Assembly (NCBI GenBank): GCA_934636715.1 | Contig: CAKUBE010000005.1 | Span: 37,867-101,866, forward strand | Direction: 5' to 3' | DNA length: 64,000 nucleotides | From: an uncultured Arachnia sp. | GTDB taxonomy: Bacteria; Actinomycetota; Actinomycetes; Propionibacteriales; Propionibacteriaceae | Part shown: positions 44,428 to 53,897 of the stretch, one piece after another | Numbering within the stretch: the stretch's first letter is position 1 | Layout of the letters: every line of letters begins with the position of its first letter | Made by a program: the position numbers and the translations under genes | The notes under the pieces: generated by a model | The model's database searches: none | Seen by the model: only the letters and a program-made list of their open reading frames with translations | Told to the model about the DNA's origin: nothing

Positions 44428-47066
44428 CCCGTGTTCTGCAGGCCCGCCGAGACGCCGGAGACCGACAGCAGCAGCAGGTGCTCCCACTCGGAGCCCGCGC
44501 CCTCGGGGGAGTCGGAGCGCAGCACGCGGAGTGCCCGGAGCTGCAGCAGGGAGAGCACGTCGACGTACGGGCTGCGCAGATGGACGGCGGTGTGGAGCTC
44601 CGGGCGATTGTCCAGCAGCTCCTCGCCGCCGACGACGCGGATGAGCCAGGCGCGCGTCAGCTCCATCTCCTCGAGCACGAGCTCGGTGAGGTCGGGCCGG
44701 TCGCCCAGCTCCAGGTACTGGCGGGCGATGCGCGGGTCGGCCTTCGCCAGGCTCATGCCGACGTTGTCGACCACGGTGCGAAACAGCGGCCATTCCTCGT
44801 AGGCGCGAGCCAGGAGGGCGGCGTCGCCCACCGCCGCCAGCGCGCTGCCCAGGCCGAACCAGCCGGCGAGGTTGATCCGGGCCTGAGACCAGGCGAACAC
44901 CCAGGGGATCGCGCGGAGGTCCTCCAGCGACTCGACGGAGAGACCACGCCGCGCGGGACGGGACCCCAGCTGCAGCCGACCGATCTCCTCCATCGGCGTC
45001 ACGGTGGCGAACCACGGGGCGAAGCCATCGGCCTTCACCAGGGAGTCGAACCGGGCCCGCGAGGTGGTCGTCAGCTGCGCGGCCACCTCGGCGTACTTCT
45101 CGGCGGCCTCGACGTTGCGGTGCTCGATCGACGGCGCGGCCGCGAGCAGTGTCGCGGCGGCCACCTGGTCGATGTGGCGCATCGCGATGGTCGGGTCGCC
45201 GTAGCGGGCGAAGACCACCTCGCCTTGTTCGGTCAGCTTGAACCGCCCGTCCACCGAGTGCGGCGGCTGAGCGAGGATCGCGGTGTTCGTCGGACCTCCT
45301 CCGCGACCGAGCGCGCCGCCGCGGCCGTGGAACAGCGTCAGCTCGAGGCGGTTAGCGCGTGCCCATTCCGTGATCTCGACCTGTGCGTCGTACAGCGCCA
45401 GGTTCGCGGCCAGCGGGCCGACGTCCTTCGAGGAGTCGGAGTAGCCCAGCATGACCTCGAGCTTTCCTCCCGTCTCCTCCAGCCGCGCGGCGAAATCGGG
45501 GTAGGTCACGGCCTCGGCGAGGATGGCCCTCGCGGCGCGCAGGTCGGCGAAGGTCTCGAAGAGGGGGATGACGTCGAGCACCGCGTCGGCGCCGGAGTAC
45601 TTCGCCAGCTTGTAGACGGCGGCCAGGTCGGCGGCGGACTGGGTGAACGACACGATGTACCGGCCGGCCGCGCGGAGGCCGTATTTGCGCTGGGTCTGGG
45701 CGATCGCGTGGAAGACGTCCAGCACCTCGGCCGTCTTCTGCGACTTCGGCCCGCCCGCCTCGCACTCGGCCAGCGCCTTGGCGTGCACCGCGGAGTGCTG
45801 GCGGACCTCGAGGTCCGCGAGGTGGAAGCCGAAGGTCTCGACCTGCCAGATCAGCGTCTGCAACGTCCCGAATGCCTGACGGAGCGCGCCTGCCGCCGTC
45901 AGCGATTCCTGGACCACGCGGAGGTCGGCGATCAACGCGTCCGGGTTCGCGTAGGCGAGGTCGGCGTTGCGGGTCCGCGTCGCGGCGATCCGGCGGGCGA
46001 TCAGGACCAGAGCCTGCTTGTGCGGCTCGTTCGGCGCGCTGAGCATCGATGCCGCGGCGGTCGCCTCGTCGGCCAGAGACAGGCTGCGCCGGAGCGCGGT
46101 GAGCGCGGAGGACGGAGCGGTCGCGGTGGAGTCGAGCGTGATGCTGCGTGCGAGCATCGTCGCGGTGTGCTCCAGGCCGAGCAGGACGTGCTCCGAGGCG
46201 ATGGCGGCGGCCTTGATGGTGACCGACGGCGTGACGAACGGGTTGCCGTCCCGGTCGCCGCCGACCCAGCTCCCCAATCGCACGAACGGCTTCACCAGCG
46301 GGGGCCGTTGTCCCGCATCGTCGGGCTGCAGCGCGTCGTCGACGTACCGGTACATCCGCGGCAATGCCGTGTAGAGGGTCTCGTCGAAGATCGTCATCAA
46401 CGAGCGGACCTCGTCTTCCGGCGCCGGCTGGGTGGCGCGGAGGGGCGCGGTGCGCCAGAGCGTGTCGATCTCCTCGAGCAGCCGACGGTGGATGCGCCGG
46501 CCGGCCGCGGGGTCGGCGGCGACGACGGAGCGCTCCTCCAGCAGCGCCGCGAGTCGCCGGATGCTGGAGGCGACGGCGCGGCGGCGCGCCTCCGTCGGGT
46601 GCGCGGTGAAGACGGGGTGGAAGCGCAGGTTCTCGAGCCGGCGGCGGGCGGCGTCCTCGCCGATCTCCTCGGACAGCTGGGCGAACGCCCGCGGGATGGT
46701 GTCGCGCGACTCACCGGTCTCCGGTCCGCCCTCGCGCACGAACCGGACCCGTTGGTACTCCTCGGCGAGGTTGACCAGATGGAAGTACACGGTGAAGGCG
46801 CGCGCCACCTCGTCGGCGCGCTCGACGGTGAACGACTCGGCGATCTCGATCGCCCGCGCGAAGGCCTCGGGGGAGTCGTCGTGGTGCGCCGCGATCGTCG
46901 CCTGACGCAGCGCCTCCACGTCCTCGAAGAGGCCGCTCGACCCGGACTCGCTCAGCACCTGTCCCAGCAGCGTGGTGAGCAGGCGCACGTCGGCGCGGAG
47001 CTGATCCGACAGCGAGTTCGCCTCGCTGGTGGTCGCGTCGGTCGGGGTCGTGTCGATGTCGGACAT
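44424..47066 (-). CDS. ppc: Phosphoenolpyruvate carboxylase
   Basis: An 880-residue PEP carboxylase (PEP + bicarbonate to oxaloacetate). Catalytic motifs are VFTAHPTEARRR (His), GSWVGGDRDGNPFVT, MLGYSDSSKDVG and FHGRGGALGRGGGPTN, with the conserved C-terminal GLQNTG. ATG 47066 is preferred; an ATG at 47090 would add eight residues, but a TAGTGT just before 47066 looks like a -10, suggesting a leaderless message. Divergent from the glycosyltransferase gene; its TAG shares bases with the GH127 stop. Confidence 0.97.
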   Translation of the reverse strand: MSDIDTTPTDATTSEANSLSDQLRADVRLLTTLLGQVLSESGSSGLFEDVEALRQATIAAHHDDSPEAFARAIEIAESFTVERADEVARAFTVYFHLVNLAEEYQRVRFVREGGPETGESRDTIPRAFAQLSEEIGEDAARRRLENLRFHPVFTAHPTEARRRAVASSIRRLAALLEERSVVAADPAAGRRIHRRLLEEIDTLWRTAPLRATQPAPEDEVRSLMTIFDETLYTALPRMYRYVDDALQPDDAGQRPPLVKPFVRLGSWVGGDRDGNPFVTPSVTIKAAAIASEHVLLGLEHTATMLARSITLDSTATAPSSALTALRRSLSLADEATAAASMLSAPNEPHKQALVLIARRIAATRTRNADLAYANPDALIADLRVVQESLTAAGALRQAFGTLQTLIWQVETFGFHLADLEVRQHSAVHAKALAECEAGGPKSQKTAEVLDVFHAIAQTQRKYGLRAAGRYIVSFTQSAADLAAVYKLAKYSGADAVLDVIPLFETFADLRAARAILAEAVTYPDFAARLEETGGKLEVMLGYSDSSKDVGPLAANLALYDAQVEITEWARANRLELTLFHGRGGALGRGGGPTNTAILAQPPHSVDGRFKLTEQGEVVFARYGDPTIAMRHIDQVAAATLLAAAPSIEHRNVEAAEKYAEVAAQLTTTSRARFDSLVKADGFAPWFATVTPMEEIGRLQLGSRPARRGLSVESLEDLRAIPWVFAWSQARINLAGWFGLGSALAAVGDAALLARAYEEWPLFRTVVDNVGMSLAKADPRIARQYLELGDRPDLTELVLEEMELTRAWLIRVVGGEELLDNRPELHTAVHLRSPYVDVLSLLQLRALRVLRSDSPEGAGSEWEHLLLLSVSGVSAGLQNTG

Positions 47067-47151
47067 GCGGAACACACTAGTCGCGCCCATGGCCCGAGGT
47101 GTTTCCCGATCGTTTCGGGGCCGTGTCAGGGGGTCTGATTAGATGGGGCGC

Positions 47152-48291
47152 ATGCGGATCGCCCAACTGGCCAACTTCGTCGGCCCCACGTCGGGCGGCA
47201 TGAAGGTCGTGATCGACCAGCTGGGTCAGGGCTATGTCGACGCCGGGCACACGCGCATCTTCGTGTTCCCGGGTGCGCGCGACGAGGTGGTCGAGTCCGA
47301 GGCGGGGATCCTCGTCTCCGTGCGGGCGCCGAAGGTCACCGACCAGTACCGCATGATCTTCCAGCCCTGGCGGGCGCTGGACGTGCTGGACCGGTTCCGG
47401 CCCACCAGCGTCGAGGTCTCGGACAAGTGGACGCTGTCGCCGGTGGGCCGCTGGGCCGCGAAGCGCAGCGTCGGCTCCATCCTGTTCAGCCACGAGCGGC
47501 TCTCCGACATGCTGGCCATGTGGGCGCGGCGGTCGTTCGGCGTGGAGGCCGCCGTCGGCGCGTTGAACCGGCGGCTCGCCAAGGAGTTCGACGCCGTCGT
47601 CGTGACCAGCCGGTTCGCCGCGGACGAGTTCGCCCAGACGGGCGCCCGGCTCGAGCTGGCGCCGCTGGGCGTGGATCTGGCGACCTTCCATCCGTCGGCG
47701 GGCTCGTCTGCCGACGACGGCGTGCTGAAGTTCTGCTACGTCGGCCGGCTTTCGCACGAGAAGAGCCCGCAGCTCGCGGTCGCCACCGTCGCCGAGTTGC
47801 ACCGGCGCGGCCACCGCGTCCGGCTCGACCTGTACGGCACGGGCCCCGACCAGGCCGAACTCCAGGCCGCCGCCGGCGACGCCCCGGTCTTCTTCCAGGG
47901 CTTCGTCGCGGGCCGGCGCGAGATCGCCCGACGGATCGCGGCGGCCGACGTCTCCCTCTCCGTCTGCCCGGCCGAGACGTTCGGGCTCGCGGTGCTGGAG
48001 GCGCTGGCCTGCGGCACCCCGGTCGTGACCTCGAACCGCGGGGGAGCGCACGAACTCGTCGACGCGACGTCGGGCGCGGCCGGACGCCCGGACCCGGCAT
48101 CGCTGGCCGACGCCGTCGAGTCCCTCTTGCCGCGCCTCGGCCCGGAGCTGCGCGCCGCGGCGCGGGCGCGGGCGGAGCAGTACCCGTGGCGGCGCACGAT
48201 CGACCAGCTGCTGGCCCTGCACCACCAGCTTTCCGAAGAGGTCCCTTACCGGTCGCTGCGGGGATTCGCCCGCAGGAGGGGAGAGTCATGA
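47152..48291 (+). CDS. Glycosyltransferase family 4
   Basis: A GT4 (GT-B fold) enzyme of 379 residues from ATG 47152 (MRIAQLANFVGPTSGGMKVV); ATG 47143 would add three residues. The C-terminal nucleotide-sugar half contains FCYVGRLSHEKSPQLAVATV and PAETFGLAVLEALACGTPVV, with the EX7E motif. Similar actinobacterial enzymes transfer mannose or other sugars to lipids. No membrane segment. It is the first gene of a three-gene operon with 4-base overlaps, so glycosylation of an envelope lipid or polysaccharide is the likely context. Confidence 0.88.
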   Translation: MRIAQLANFVGPTSGGMKVVIDQLGQGYVDAGHTRIFVFPGARDEVVESEAGILVSVRAPKVTDQYRMIFQPWRALDVLDRFRPTSVEVSDKWTLSPVGRWAAKRSVGSILFSHERLSDMLAMWARRSFGVEAAVGALNRRLAKEFDAVVVTSRFAADEFAQTGARLELAPLGVDLATFHPSAGSSADDGVLKFCYVGRLSHEKSPQLAVATVAELHRRGHRVRLDLYGTGPDQAELQAAAGDAPVFFQGFVAGRREIARRIAAADVSLSVCPAETFGLAVLEALACGTPVVTSNRGGAHELVDATSGAAGRPDPASLADAVESLLPRLGPELRAAARARAEQYPWRRTIDQLLALHHQLSEEVPYRSLRGFARRRGES

Positions 48292-48887
48292 AGCTGCGTT
48301 GGACGCTTCCGTTGGCCCTCGGCGCCGCGCTGGTGCCGGTCTGGGTGATGGCGCCGCCGCCGACCCGCACGGGCGGGCCGGACACCGTCGACGGGCTGAT
48401 CGCCCAGTGCCGGGCCACCGGGCGCGCCGGGGCCGCGCTGGTCGACGAGGCCATCGTCGCCGTGGCCCGCGCGTACCCGACGCACTCGCTGTGGCACCTG
48501 GGTGAGCCGCCGCGGCTGTCGCTGGCCGCGCATCGCGGCTGGTCGCACCAGTACAACACCGTCCTGCTGCTGGTCCTCCGCGGCCTGGGGTTCGAGGCCC
48601 GCCTCGTGCACGCCGCGCGCGTCCGCGGCTTCGGGTACCCGTGGTGGCTCGCGGGCCACACCTGGGCGAAGGTCGTCGTCGACGGGCGCGAGCTGGACGC
48701 GTGCGCCTCACGCGAGGACAGCAGGGTCGGCGAGCCCCCGTTCGTTCCCCTGACGACGGAGCTTCCGCTGCGCCGGGTGACGCGCTGGGCCGTCGGCGCG
48801 GCGCTGATCCCCTTCGTGGTCGCCGAGGTGTGGCGCGCCTGGCTCGGCGGCCGCCCCGTCGCCCCGTGGGTCTACGGCGACCGTTGA
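48288..48887 (+). CDS. Transglutaminase-like protein, catalytic Cys apparently replaced
   Basis: A 199-residue protein from ATG 48288 (ATGA overlap with the glycosyltransferase). A short signal/anchor (LPLALGAALVPVWVMAPPP) precedes a domain that looks like the transglutaminase/protease core: HRGWSHQYNTVLLLVLRGLG, FEARLVHAAR, AGHTWAKVVVDGRELDAC. In the usual GxC-x-D-F-A pattern the Cys position is Ser here; His and Asp positions are kept. A second hydrophobic stretch (VGAALIPFVVAEVWRAWL) ends the protein. Fold assignment is by pattern only. Confidence 0.55.
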   Translation: MKLRWTLPLALGAALVPVWVMAPPPTRTGGPDTVDGLIAQCRATGRAGAALVDEAIVAVARAYPTHSLWHLGEPPRLSLAAHRGWSHQYNTVLLLVLRGLGFEARLVHAARVRGFGYPWWLAGHTWAKVVVDGRELDACASREDSRVGEPPFVPLTTELPLRRVTRWAVGAALIPFVVAEVWRAWLGGRPVAPWVYGDR

Positions 48888-50773
48888 CCTACATCCCGAG
48901 CCTCGACGGGGTGCGCACGGTCGCCGTCGGGCTGGTCGTCGCGTTCCACCTCAGCGTGCCGGGCATGGGTCTCGGCTTCGCGGGCGTCGACGTCTTCTTC
49001 GTACTGTCCGGCTACCTCATCACGGCGGGCCTGATGCGCGACGTGGAGCGCGCGGGGCGGCCCCGGTACGGGCAGTTCTGGCAGCGCCGGTTCACGCGGC
49101 TGCTACCGGCCGCGGCCCTCGCGCTGCTCGTCGTGCTCGCCTACGCGACGTATCTCCTGCCCTTGCATCGGCGCGCGGCGGCGTCCTGGGACGTGTTCTG
49201 GACCGCGCTGTACGTCGGCAACTGGCACTTCATGGGATCGGGCAGCTACTTCGCCTCGGACGGCACGCCGTCGCTCCTGCTCCACATGTGGTCGCTCGCC
49301 GTCGAGGAGCAGTTCTACTTCGCGTGGCCGCTGCTGATCGGGGCGACGGCGGTGGTCGCGCGGCGGTTCGGGCGCGCGGAACGGACGGTGGCGTGGTTGG
49401 GGATGGTTGCCGCCGTGCTGGTCGCGGCGTCGGTGCTGGCTCTCGCGCTGCTCTACGACCCGGCCTCGCCGGACCGCGCCTACATGGGCACCGACGCCAA
49501 GGCGTTCGAGCCCCTGCTGGGCGCCCTGCTCGCGATCTGGCTGAGCCGGGCCGAGGCGAGGGACTGGTGCGCGCGCCACGCGACGGCGCTCACCGCCGTC
49601 GGGGTGGTCGGCGTGCTGGCGACGCTGCCCTTCCTCGCCGGGCCGAGCCCGTTCTACTTCCGCGGCGGCGCGCTGGTGTTGAGCCTCGCCGTCGCCGCCC
49701 TGATCGCGGGCCTGCTCGCCGGGCCGGGGACGGCCGTCGCGCGCGCCCTGGGCTGGGCGCCGGTGGCGTACCTCGGCAAGATCTCCTACGGCCTCTACAT
49801 CTGGCACTGGCCGTGGAGCATCTGGCTGGGCGTCGCGCACCGCGATGAGTTCCGTCCGGGACCCGCCGGCGTCGCGCTCGTGGCGACGCTGGGGTGCGCC
49901 GTCGCGTCCTATCACCTCGTGGAGCAGCCGATCCGGCGCGGACGGCTCTCGCCCTGGCTGACGCCGCGCCGCGTGCTGGGCGCGACGGTGCTCGTCACCG
50001 CCGTCGTCGTCTCCTGGGCGACGGTGCTGCGCCTGGTCCCGCTCACCGGCGGCAAGCCCGCGGTCCTCGTGGTCGGCGACTCGGTGCCGTTCCGGCTCAT
50101 GGACTCCTTCGACGCCGCGGCGCGGGAGGAGGGGATGGTCGTCGACGGCGCGGCTCGGGGCGGCTGCCCGCCGATGGCGATCGAGCTGCAGGAGTACCTC
50201 CTGCCCGATCATGAGGGAAAGGGCGACTGCCGCGTCATGGCAGGCATCCAGGAGGAGCGGCTGCGCGCCGTGCGCCCGGAGATCGTGTTCTGGTGGTCGC
50301 GCTACGAGATCCATCAGCGCTGGGTCGACGGCCGCGTCGTCGGCCCCGACGATGAGGCGTTCTGGGTGGCCCAGGAGCGCGACCTGCGAGCAACGGTCGA
50401 TCGGCTGACCGCCACGGGCGCGACCCTGGTGATCGCCCAGACGGAGCGGCCGGGCCTGGGGATGTCGACGCGCTGCAACGCGGAGGGCTGCCATCCGCTG
50501 TACGACCTGATGATGAACCACGACGAGCACCGCCGACGGTGGAACGAGCTGGTGGCGAGGGTTGCTGAGTCGGATGATCGGGTGCGCACGTTCCGGATGG
50601 ACCCGCTGCTGTGCGCCGACCCGGAGCCGGCCGAGCCGCGGTCGCCGTCGTCCTGCGACGACCTCACCGACGGCGCCCTCCTCCGCCCGGATGGCAGCCA
50701 CGTCGACCCTCGGTTCGGCGAGGAAGTGGCCGGGCGCGTCTGGGAGGCGCTGATCGCAGCCGGTTCTCGGTGA
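48884..50773 (+). CDS. Acyltransferase-3 / SGNH fusion (OatA-like)
   Basis: A 629-residue membrane protein starting at TTG 48884 (TTGA overlap). About ten membrane segments form the acyltransferase-3 domain (PSLDGVRTVAVGLVVAFHLS, FVLSGYLITAG, LHMWSLAVEEQFYFAWPLL, KISYGLYIWHWP). The C-terminal extracytoplasmic SGNH domain has block I VLVVGDSVPFR and a closing DGSHVDPRFG with Asp and His. OatA-type proteins move acetyl groups across the membrane to O-acetylate peptidoglycan or other polysaccharides. Target here unknown; co-transcribed with a GT4 gene. Confidence 0.9.
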   Translation: MTYIPSLDGVRTVAVGLVVAFHLSVPGMGLGFAGVDVFFVLSGYLITAGLMRDVERAGRPRYGQFWQRRFTRLLPAAALALLVVLAYATYLLPLHRRAAASWDVFWTALYVGNWHFMGSGSYFASDGTPSLLLHMWSLAVEEQFYFAWPLLIGATAVVARRFGRAERTVAWLGMVAAVLVAASVLALALLYDPASPDRAYMGTDAKAFEPLLGALLAIWLSRAEARDWCARHATALTAVGVVGVLATLPFLAGPSPFYFRGGALVLSLAVAALIAGLLAGPGTAVARALGWAPVAYLGKISYGLYIWHWPWSIWLGVAHRDEFRPGPAGVALVATLGCAVASYHLVEQPIRRGRLSPWLTPRRVLGATVLVTAVVVSWATVLRLVPLTGGKPAVLVVGDSVPFRLMDSFDAAAREEGMVVDGAARGGCPPMAIELQEYLLPDHEGKGDCRVMAGIQEERLRAVRPEIVFWWSRYEIHQRWVDGRVVGPDDEAFWVAQERDLRATVDRLTATGATLVIAQTERPGLGMSTRCNAEGCHPLYDLMMNHDEHRRRWNELVARVAESDDRVRTFRMDPLLCADPEPAEPRSPSSCDDLTDGALLRPDGSHVDPRFGEEVAGRVWEALIAAGSR

Positions 50774-50790
50774 CCGACTGCAAGGATTTA

Positions 50791-50842
50791 CCAACATCGG
50801 GCCCCAACTGGCACGCGCGTGCCAGTTGGGGCCCGATGTTGG
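50791..50842. terminator. Perfect 52-bp palindrome between convergent genes
   Basis: Bases 50791-50842 read the same on both strands (CCAACATCGGGCCCCAACTG start, centre ACGCGCGT). It lies between the acyltransferase stop (50773) and the sodA stop (50852), with A/T-rich flanks (GGATTTA left, CAGATTCTTT right). It most likely terminates both transcripts; a palindrome this long without loop is unusual. Confidence 0.7.
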
Positions 50843-50851
50843 CAGATTCTT

Positions 50852-51463
50852 TCAGTAGCTGATGCCCGAGGCCTTCGCCGCGGCGAAGCGGGCCGCGACG
50901 TCGGCCCAGTTGACGACGTTCCACCACGCGGTGACGTAGTCGCCCTTCACGTTCTTGTACTGCAGGTAGAACGCGTGCTCCCACATGTCGAGCTGCAGGA
51001 TGGGCAGCTGGCCGACGGGCAGGTTGCCCTGCTGGTCGAACAGCTGGTTGATGTTCAGGCGCTGGCCGAGGGTGTCCCAGACGAGCATCGACCAGCCGGA
51101 GCCCTGGATGCTGTTGGCCGCGGCGTTGAACTGGCCCTTGAAGCCGTCGAAGGAGCCGAAGAACTCATCGATAGCGGCCGCGACGTCGCCGTCGGGCTCG
51201 CCGCCGCCGTCGGGCGACATGTTCTTCCAGAACACCGAGTGGTTGATGTGGCCGCCGAGGTGGAAGGCCAGGTCCTTCTCGAGCTTGGGGATCGCGCCGA
51301 ACTCGCCCTTCTCGCGGGCGGCGGCCAGCTGCTCGAGCGCGGTGTTCGCGCCGGCGACGTAGGCCGCATGGTGCTTGCTGTGATGCAGCTCCATGATCTC
51401 CGGGGCGATGTGCGGCGCGAGTGCGCCGTAGTCGTAGTCGAGATCGGGGAGGGTGTAGGTCAT
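50852..51463 (-). CDS. sodA: Superoxide dismutase (Fe/Mn)
   Basis: A 203-residue Fe/Mn superoxide dismutase. Metal ligands sit in [15 protein letters not shown] (His), [12 protein letters not shown] (His) and [15 protein letters not shown] (Asp, His). Propionibacteria are known for a cambialistic enzyme that takes either metal; metal choice cannot be read here. GAAGGAGTC precedes the ATG. Its leader holds a CGCGCCG-GAC-CGGCGCG-like hairpin. Confidence 0.97.
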   Translation of the reverse strand: MTYTLPDLDYDYGALAPHIAPEIMELHHSKHHAAYVAGANTALEQLAAAREKGEFGAIPKLEKDLAFHLGGHINHSVFWKNMSPDGGGEPDGDVAAAIDEFFGSFDGFKGQFNAAANSIQGSGWSMLVWDTLGQRLNINQLFDQQGNLPVGQLPILQLDMWEHAFYLQYKNVKGDYVTAWWNVVNWADVAARFAAAKASGISY

Positions 51464-51542
51464 TGCTGACTCCTTCTGGAGAGACTCGCGCCGTCCGGCG
51501 CGCTGACTCGACCCATCGTAGTCCGGATACGTAGTTGCTGTT

Positions 51543-52133
51543 TCAACTTCTCGACGCGCGCAGGACGCGGAAGCCCTTCGCGGAGGCGAGGCGCTCCGTC
51601 GGGTATCCCTGGTCGGTGAGCCAGCGGTGGAGCGAGTCGCCGCCGAGGTTCTTGCCGACGACGAGGTAGGCCGCGCCGCCCGGCCGGAGCTGGGGCAACC
51701 AGGTGAGCAGCAGCTCGTGGAGCGCCTGCTTGCCGATCCTGATCGGCGGATTGGACCAGATCTCGTGGAACCGCACGTCGGCCGGAACCTCGTCGGGGCG
51801 ACATACGTGCACGCGGTCGCCGACGCCGTGATCGGCGGCGTTGAGCGCCGTCAGCTCGACCGCGCGATCGTTGACGTCCACCGCGTCGACGGTGATCCCG
51901 GGCGACGCCACCGCCAGCCCGACGGCGATGGTGCCGACACCGCAGCCGAGGTCCAGCACGTGCCCCGTCGCGGGCGGCTCGACGCTGCGGAGGAGGACGG
52001 AGGTGCCGAGGTCGAGCCGGTGCCCGGAGAACACGCCGGGTGCGGCGGTGAAGGTGAGTTCGCGCCCGAACACCGTCGCGGTGAACTCGTGCGTGACGAG
52101 CGGTTCGTCAGGCGTAAGGAAGTAGTGGGACAT
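51543..52133 (-). CDS. RsmC-like class I methyltransferase
   Basis: A 196-residue SAM-dependent methyltransferase. [17 protein letters not shown] is the SAM motif and [10 protein letters not shown] is the NPPx motif of nucleic-acid N-methyltransferases; the length equals the small RsmC/RlmG family (16S rRNA G1207-type). Its ATG overlaps the truA stop (TGATG), and with truA and trmB it forms an RNA-modification operon. Confidence 0.88.
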   Translation of the reverse strand: MSHYFLTPDEPLVTHEFTATVFGRELTFTAAPGVFSGHRLDLGTSVLLRSVEPPATGHVLDLGCGVGTIAVGLAVASPGITVDAVDVNDRAVELTALNAADHGVGDRVHVCRPDEVPADVRFHEIWSNPPIRIGKQALHELLLTWLPQLRPGGAAYLVVGKNLGGDSLHRWLTDQGYPTERLASAKGFRVLRASRS

Positions 52134-52957
52134 CAGGGAGTCTCTCCTGGGTCGACGGGGAGGGTGCGCGTGGCTCGGGCCTCGAGCGCGCGCGCCGCGA
52201 GGAGGTCGTCGGCGGGGTAGCCGACCGCCTCCAGCGTGAGGCCGCGCGCGGGCATCACCTGGACGTCGGGTGCGCGGTCCCGGCGCTCGGCGGTGGTCTC
52301 CAGCCAGGCGAGGTTCCGCTGCCCGGAGGCGACGGCGGCGAGCGCGCCCGCCAGGGAACGCACCATGGAGTGACAGAACGCGTCGGCCTGCAGCCAGATC
52401 TCGACGACGCCGTCGGCCCGGCGATGCGCTGTCAGTTCGCGCAGCTCGCGGATGGTGGTGGCGCCGTCGCGGGGCTTGCAGAAGGGGGCGAAGTCGCGCA
52501 GGCCGAGCAGGGTCCGGGCGCCGGCGTTCAGGGCGTCGACGTCGATGCCGTGCCGCAGGGGAGCGATGTGGTTTCGCAGCAGCGGATCGGGGGCGACGCT
52601 CTCGTCGACGATCCGGTAGCAGTACCGCCGCCAGATGGCGGAGAAGCGGGCGTCGAACCCGTCCGGGGCGGGGACCACCGCGGAGACGACGACGTCGGGT
52701 GGAAGAACGCGACGGAGCCGGCGGAGGAGCTCGGCGGAGCGGTCTTCGTCGCCGTCGAGGTCGAGGTGGCACACCTGGCCGCGCGCGTGCACGCCCGCGT
52801 CGGTGCGGCCGGCGACGACCAGCTGTGGTGTGTCGGCGAGCCGCAGCACGCGCGGGATCCACTCCTCGAGCACGCCCTGGACCGTGCGCAGGCCGGGCTG
52901 CGCGGCCCAGCCGTGGAAGTCGGTGCCGTCGTAGGCCAGGTCAATCCTGAGCCGCAT
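52133..52957 (-). CDS. truA: tRNA pseudouridine synthase A
   Basis: A 274-residue TruA, which makes pseudouridine 38-40 in tRNA anticodon arms. The catalytic Asp is in VAGRTDAGVHARGQ; the start LRIDLAYDGTDFHGWAAQPG is diagnostic. In many actinobacteria truA follows rplQ; here it is 18 kb away, in an operon with trmB upstream (17-base overlap) and the RsmC-like gene downstream. Confidence 0.97.
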   Translation of the reverse strand: MRLRIDLAYDGTDFHGWAAQPGLRTVQGVLEEWIPRVLRLADTPQLVVAGRTDAGVHARGQVCHLDLDGDEDRSAELLRRLRRVLPPDVVVSAVVPAPDGFDARFSAIWRRYCYRIVDESVAPDPLLRNHIAPLRHGIDVDALNAGARTLLGLRDFAPFCKPRDGATTIRELRELTAHRRADGVVEIWLQADAFCHSMVRSLAGALAAVASGQRNLAWLETTAERRDRAPDVQVMPARGLTLEAVGYPADDLLAARALEARATRTLPVDPGETP

Positions 52958-53687
52958 CGACCCTCCGATAGGTCAGGTCGTAGACCCTCCGGCCGGCAGC
53001 GAGGCCCTTGGCCTCGTACTTGGTGACGGGGCGCTCGGCGAGCCGTGGCGCCCACCCCTCGTGCGCGTCGTCGAGATGCTCGTTCCGGAGCCCCGGCGCG
53101 CCGTCCAGGTGCTCCCGCATCCAGAGGGCGTAGTCCTCCCAGTCGGTGGCGAGTCGCCAGACGCCGCCGGGCGCGAGCTTGCGCGCGACGAGCGCCGCGA
53201 ACTCGGCGCTCACCAGGCGCCGCTTGTGGTGGCGCTTCTTGTGCCAGGGGTCGGGGAAGAACGTCCACAGCTCGGCGACCGAGCCGTCGTCGAACAGCTT
53301 CGCGAGCCCTTGGGCGCCGTCGGCGATGACGACCCGGACGTTGTTCACGCCCTGACGGCCGAGCTTTCCCAGCGTCGAGGCGATGGCGGGTTCGAAGACC
53401 TCGAATGCGACGACATTGGCCTCGGGACGGCCGGCGGCCATGGGCACGAGCGAATCGCCCGCCCCCGAACCGATCTCGACGATCAACGGCGCCTCGCGCC
53501 CGAACACCGCGGCCCAATCGACGGTGGCGCCGTCGGCGATCGATGTCGACATGTCTCCACGCTCGACGTCGACGACGAACTCGCGCTCGTGGCGCTCCCA
53601 TGCGCCGGCCTGTGACTCGTTCATGCGGGCGCTGCGGCGCACGAAGCTGACGACGTCGCGGCGCAGGCGCGGGGGTAGCGGATCCAC
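52941..53687 (-). CDS. trmB: tRNA (guanine-46-N7)-methyltransferase
   Basis: A 248-residue TrmB. IVEIGSGAGDSLVPMA is the SAM motif, ELWTFFPDPWHKKRHHKRRL is the family signature, and GVWRLATDWEDYA follows. It methylates G46 of tRNA. First gene of the trmB-truA-methyltransferase operon, overlapping truA by 17 bases. Confidence 0.96.
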   Translation of the reverse strand: MDPLPPRLRRDVVSFVRRSARMNESQAGAWERHEREFVVDVERGDMSTSIADGATVDWAAVFGREAPLIVEIGSGAGDSLVPMAAGRPEANVVAFEVFEPAIASTLGKLGRQGVNNVRVVIADGAQGLAKLFDDGSVAELWTFFPDPWHKKRHHKRRLVSAEFAALVARKLAPGGVWRLATDWEDYALWMREHLDGAPGLRNEHLDDAHEGWAPRLAERPVTKYEAKGLAAGRRVYDLTYRRVDAAQD

Positions 53688-53754
53688 CCGCCCAGCCTAT
53701 CGGCGCGCCGTCGCCCCGGCCCCCGGAGACACCCCTTTGTCCCGGAGACCTTGC

Positions 53755-53836
53755 GCACTATCCCGGACTCGACGCGGGAGGGACGGCATCGTCAGCAGAC
53801 GATGCGGGTAAACCCTCGTTGAACCCGGGATAGTGC
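53755..53836. repeat. Nested inverted repeats upstream of the YccF gene
   Basis: GCACTATCCCGG (53755-53766) pairs with CCGGGATAGTGC (53825-53836). Inside lies a perfect hairpin GCATCGTC-AGCA-GACGATGC (53786-53805). The gap between trmB and the YccF gene has no other gene. It may be a mobile palindrome or a regulatory structure. Confidence 0.55.
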
Positions 53837-53897
53837 TCATGTTCGGGGCGGTGGCGCGGAGGTGCGCGTACGCTGGGCTCCTCAACAAGGGAGAAGC

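Noticed and set aside
43374..47138. 1254-residue plus-strand open frame
   Set aside because: It runs antisense to ppc and out of frame through GH127, both of which have complete catalytic motifs.
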